Assembly: GCA_947499955.1 (NCBI GenBank)
Contig: CANMQI010000017.1
Location: 60,772-124,771 of the forward strand
Source: an uncultured Granulosicoccus sp.
Lineage (GTDB): Bacteria; Pseudomonadota; Gammaproteobacteria; Granulosicoccales; Granulosicoccaceae
DNA length: 64,000 nt
Reading direction: 5' to 3'
Shown here piece after piece: positions 62,357 through 64,000 of this stretch (position 1 is its first letter; each line of letters begins with the position of its first letter). Position numbers and translations under genes: made by a program. The notes below the pieces were generated by a model. That model worked only from the letters and a program-made list of their open reading frames with translations. It made no database searches and was not told the origin of the DNA.

Positions 62357-62643
62357 ATTGGCAAGGCTTGCGCAAGAACCTCATCACGGAACTTCCCAGG
62401 CAGAGAGTTGGGGGTATGAATGTCGACTTTAACGCCTAGGAGATCAACTAGCTCTGCCTGCATCGCGCCTAGATCGAACAACGAGGTTTCTTCTGATGGG
62501 TCTATCAGGATGTCTAGATCACTGTCATCGTTATCCTCGCCACGAGACACCGATCCAAATACTCTTGGGTTTGCTGCACGGTTAGCTTTAACTACGAGAC
62601 GGATATCTTGCCTGTAGCGTTCTAGTTGATCTGAAGGTTTCAT
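62353..62643 (-). CDS. mntA: MNT-domain nucleotidyltransferase antitoxin (MntA-like)
   Basis: 96 residues from ATG 62643. The minimal nucleotidyltransferase motif is complete: GSVSRGEDNDDSDLDILID (GS-x10-D-x-D) with a third Asp in VKVDIHT. In the MntA-HepT system this enzyme AMPylates HepT near its active site and silences it. If the toxin is really broken this gene may be a relic. Confidence 0.87.
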   Translation of the reverse strand: MKPSDQLERYRQDIRLVVKANRAANPRVFGSVSRGEDNDDSDLDILIDPSEETSLFDLGAMQAELVDLLGVKVDIHTPNSLPGKFRDEVLAQALPI

Positions 62644-62754
62644 ATTGTGCCCCACACGTAGGCATCAAATTCTGCATGAATTGCATTGTACAGCAAGCAA
62701 ATTACGCATCCAAACTGCCTAAGGGCAGGAACGTTAGATAGGTTTCAGACGCAA

Positions 62755-62849
62755 ATAACAAAACATTCAGCTGCATTGGAGGCGACGCCGGGTTGTGGCG
62801 TAGCCACGTTCCGGTGACGGCCCCAATGTCAGATGCAATGTAATGTTAT
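62755..62849. repeat. 95-bp imperfect palindrome, attC-like
   Basis: Outer arms ATAACA (62755-62760) and TGTTAT (62844-62849), then ACATT...CTG.CATTGG pairing with its complement near 62821-62843, with extra unpaired bases on one side; the centre is a GTGGC-GTA-GCCAC hairpin. It fills most of the gap between mntA and the antitoxin gene. Integron attC site, terminator and decayed mobile-element end are the main options. Confidence 0.45.
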
Positions 62850-62883
62850 CCAGAGCTTTTTACCTAATATCTCTCTGTAACAA

Positions 62884-63159
62884 TTAAGCTGCGATCTTCA
62901 CTGGATGCAGGCCAACACGTGCAGCCATCGCAACCAAAGAATCAATCGAGAACACAGTAATGTGCCCTCGGGAGACATCTCCTATACGAGACCGTTGAAC
63001 TCCCATCAGGTCCGCAGCCTCTTGCTGGGTCAACCCGTTTTCCTTGATATATTGTCGAATGCAGTCCATTAGCGCCGCTTTAATTTTTAATTGTTCGGCC
63101 ACTCCTGCATCTTCTTCTATTGCATCAAATACTGACCCTTTGGTCCTTGCTCCGCTCAT
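62884..63159 (-). CDS. XRE-family antitoxin (HigA2-like)
   Basis: 91 residues. Helix-turn-helix LTQQEAADLMGVQRSRIGDVSRG in the C-terminal half, with an N-terminal segment likely to contact the toxin. Its start overlaps the toxin stop by 4 bp. It should neutralise the toxin and repress the operon through the palindrome at 63506-63527. Confidence 0.9.
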   Translation of the reverse strand: MSGARTKGSVFDAIEEDAGVAEQLKIKAALMDCIRQYIKENGLTQQEAADLMGVQRSRIGDVSRGHITVFSIDSLVAMAARVGLHPVKIAA

Positions 63160-63500
63160 GTCAATGTCTCCTTGGCCGATCGGTAACGCGACACGATCAG
63201 ATCCTTGTCAGCTTGTGATGTCTGCTGAGTTTTCTTTTGCCAACAGTGAAGCACCGTGACTACGTCTGAAAACTTGGCGACATAGGCGGTGCGATAAATA
63301 TTTTTCTCTACAGAAATGCGAATTTCGTAGACACCCGCGATTCCTTTGCCCAGGTTCTTCAAGGGTTTCCAGTCTTCAGGCATATCTCCACGCTGCACGA
63401 TATGAAGCTGGTATCCCATCAAGTGTCGAGCATCATCGGGGAACTCGAGCAGGTCATCCTTACTTGTTCCTTCCCACCAGATATCTTTAACTTCATCCAT
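63156..63500 (-). CDS. RelE/HigB-like (Gp49 family) toxin
   Basis: 114 residues with the Gp49/HigB pattern: DLLEFPDDARHLMGYQLHIVQRG, MPEDWKPLKNLGKGIAGVYEIRI, then YRTAYVAKFSDVVTVLHCWQKKTQQTS in part. Such toxins cleave mRNA in the ribosome. Toxin-first order, as here, is typical of HigBA. ATG 63500 follows the operator directly. Confidence 0.9.
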   Translation of the reverse strand: MDEVKDIWWEGTSKDDLLEFPDDARHLMGYQLHIVQRGDMPEDWKPLKNLGKGIAGVYEIRISVEKNIYRTAYVAKFSDVVTVLHCWQKKTQQTSQADKDLIVSRYRSAKETLT

Positions 63501-63505
63501 ACTGC

Positions 63506-63527
63506 AATGTACATATATTTGTACATT
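63506..63527 (-). promoter_or_regulatory. HigBA operator/promoter
   Basis: Perfect inverted repeat AATGTACA (63506-63513) and TGTACATT (63520-63527) around TATATT, 5 bp upstream of the toxin start. Its position means bound antitoxin would block transcription. Confidence 0.75.
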
Positions 63528-64000
63528 CTGTCAATTCGTGACATGAACGCACTTCGATACCCAGCCACGCATTCATCGCTACGAAGTAGCGATTTACAGA
63601 TGCCTATCTTCTCGTTTCCATGATCCGGCGATAAGTCGGCGTTGCATGTCCGTTTCTAGATTTCTTCCTGTGAAATATCCATTGCAGAAAACTGTACAGC
63701 CACGCAAACACTTGTCCGCAGCAATATTCGTGACTCCAAACGGCTCTAAACAGCACATCTATTTCCAGCCTTGGCATTGCTGATATCTTCAGGAATCCGA
63801 TTCTGAATCGGACACTGCTACTTGCGGGATGCGACGGACAACATCACCAATAACCTGCATTTGCTGCCGGTGCGAGGTTCTGAGGTACTCAAGGTTCCGT
63901 ACCGGCTGCAAATGACAGGTTCATGTTGGCCTCAACCGGTCTACGCAACACCCGCCTCCTCGAAAGCCTGTTGTAGAGCCTCCGCAGGTGTTCTCACACC
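63528..64000. other. Terminal region without a complete gene
   Basis: Contains a perfect 8-bp hairpin ATCGCTAC-GAA-GTAGCGAT (63575-63593) and a palindrome TCCGATTC-T-GAATCGGA (63796-63812). On the minus strand 64000-63941 is open and reads VRTPAEALQQAFEEAGVA before a stop, so the C-terminus of a gene may enter here from beyond the window; too short to identify. Confidence 0.35.

Noticed and set aside
62734..62740. GTTAGAT as the 3' end of an integron site
   Set aside because: Fits the G-TTRRRY pattern but no partner RYYYAAC box occurs at a suitable distance upstream outside coding sequence.

Overview
The window reads as the chromosome of a GC-rich, free-living, aerobic, probably marine gammaproteobacterium. 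Protein styles (QseBC-like two-component pair, AmpG, MurI, AcrA-type adaptor, DUF3570/DUF4266) and dense operons with ATGA/TGATG overlaps fit that group; a Granulosicoccus-like lineage is my guess, not something the sequence proves. I found no rRNA, tRNA, CRISPR array or complete insertion sequence.

Layout. 0-9.9 kb: succinate-semialdehyde dehydrogenase, a Na+/Ca2+ exchanger, a lone tungstate-type binding protein (TupA-like) behind a palindromic promoter, a QseBC-like two-component pair, a TlpA-DUF4266-DUF3570 cassette that looks like an envelope redox system, a helix-turn-helix regulator with a molybdate/tungstate-type binding domain, and phosphate acetyltransferase. 10-18 kb: a tight four-gene operon of unknown purpose (FemAB-like acyltransferase, NodU-type carbamoyltransferase, small membrane protein, caspase-like peptidase), then asparaginase, trpS and an OmpA-like protein. 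18-26 kb: hybrid kinase, LuxR-type regulator, ABC-2 exporter and a taurine-type ABC importer, resembling the regulatory and transport parts of PQQ-alcohol-oxidation clusters, followed by a YHS protein. 26-33 kb: chemoreceptor with a RedB-like partner, EVE protein, DEAD-box helicase, YedK-like SRAP protein, sugar acetyltransferase. 33-36 kb: a NemR-like electrophile-defence regulon with two matching operators. 36-43 kb: peptidoglycan-related genes (M23, NlpC/P60, GH84-like glycosidase, AmpG-like permease, murI) mixed with others.

43-49.5 kb is the most distinctive block: a minus-strand operon for a tungsten-type aldehyde:acceptor oxidoreductase (FeS subunit, W-pterin subunit, FAD subunit) carrying its own MoaD-like and MoaA proteins. 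Two strong hairpins lie between the catalytic and FAD subunit genes, and the promoter overlaps an operator that recurs at a MarR gene 8 kb away. Together with tupA and the HTH-PBP regulator near the start of the window this suggests a dispersed tungsten-enzyme system.

49.7-64 kb is more accessory: LysR/exporter pair, CHASE-PAS hybrid kinase, an amino-terminally truncated GlxA-like regulator, an extra methionine aminopeptidase, two MarR paralogues around a truncated RND adaptor, a homocysteine methyltransferase-family protein, and a defence/stability segment with MntA-HepT (hepT frameshifted at a slippery A tract), an attC-like palindrome and a HigBA-type toxin-antitoxin pair with a perfect operator. 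Four unrelated short tandem repeats (7, 8, 8 and 18 bp units) sit at gene ends or in gene gaps.
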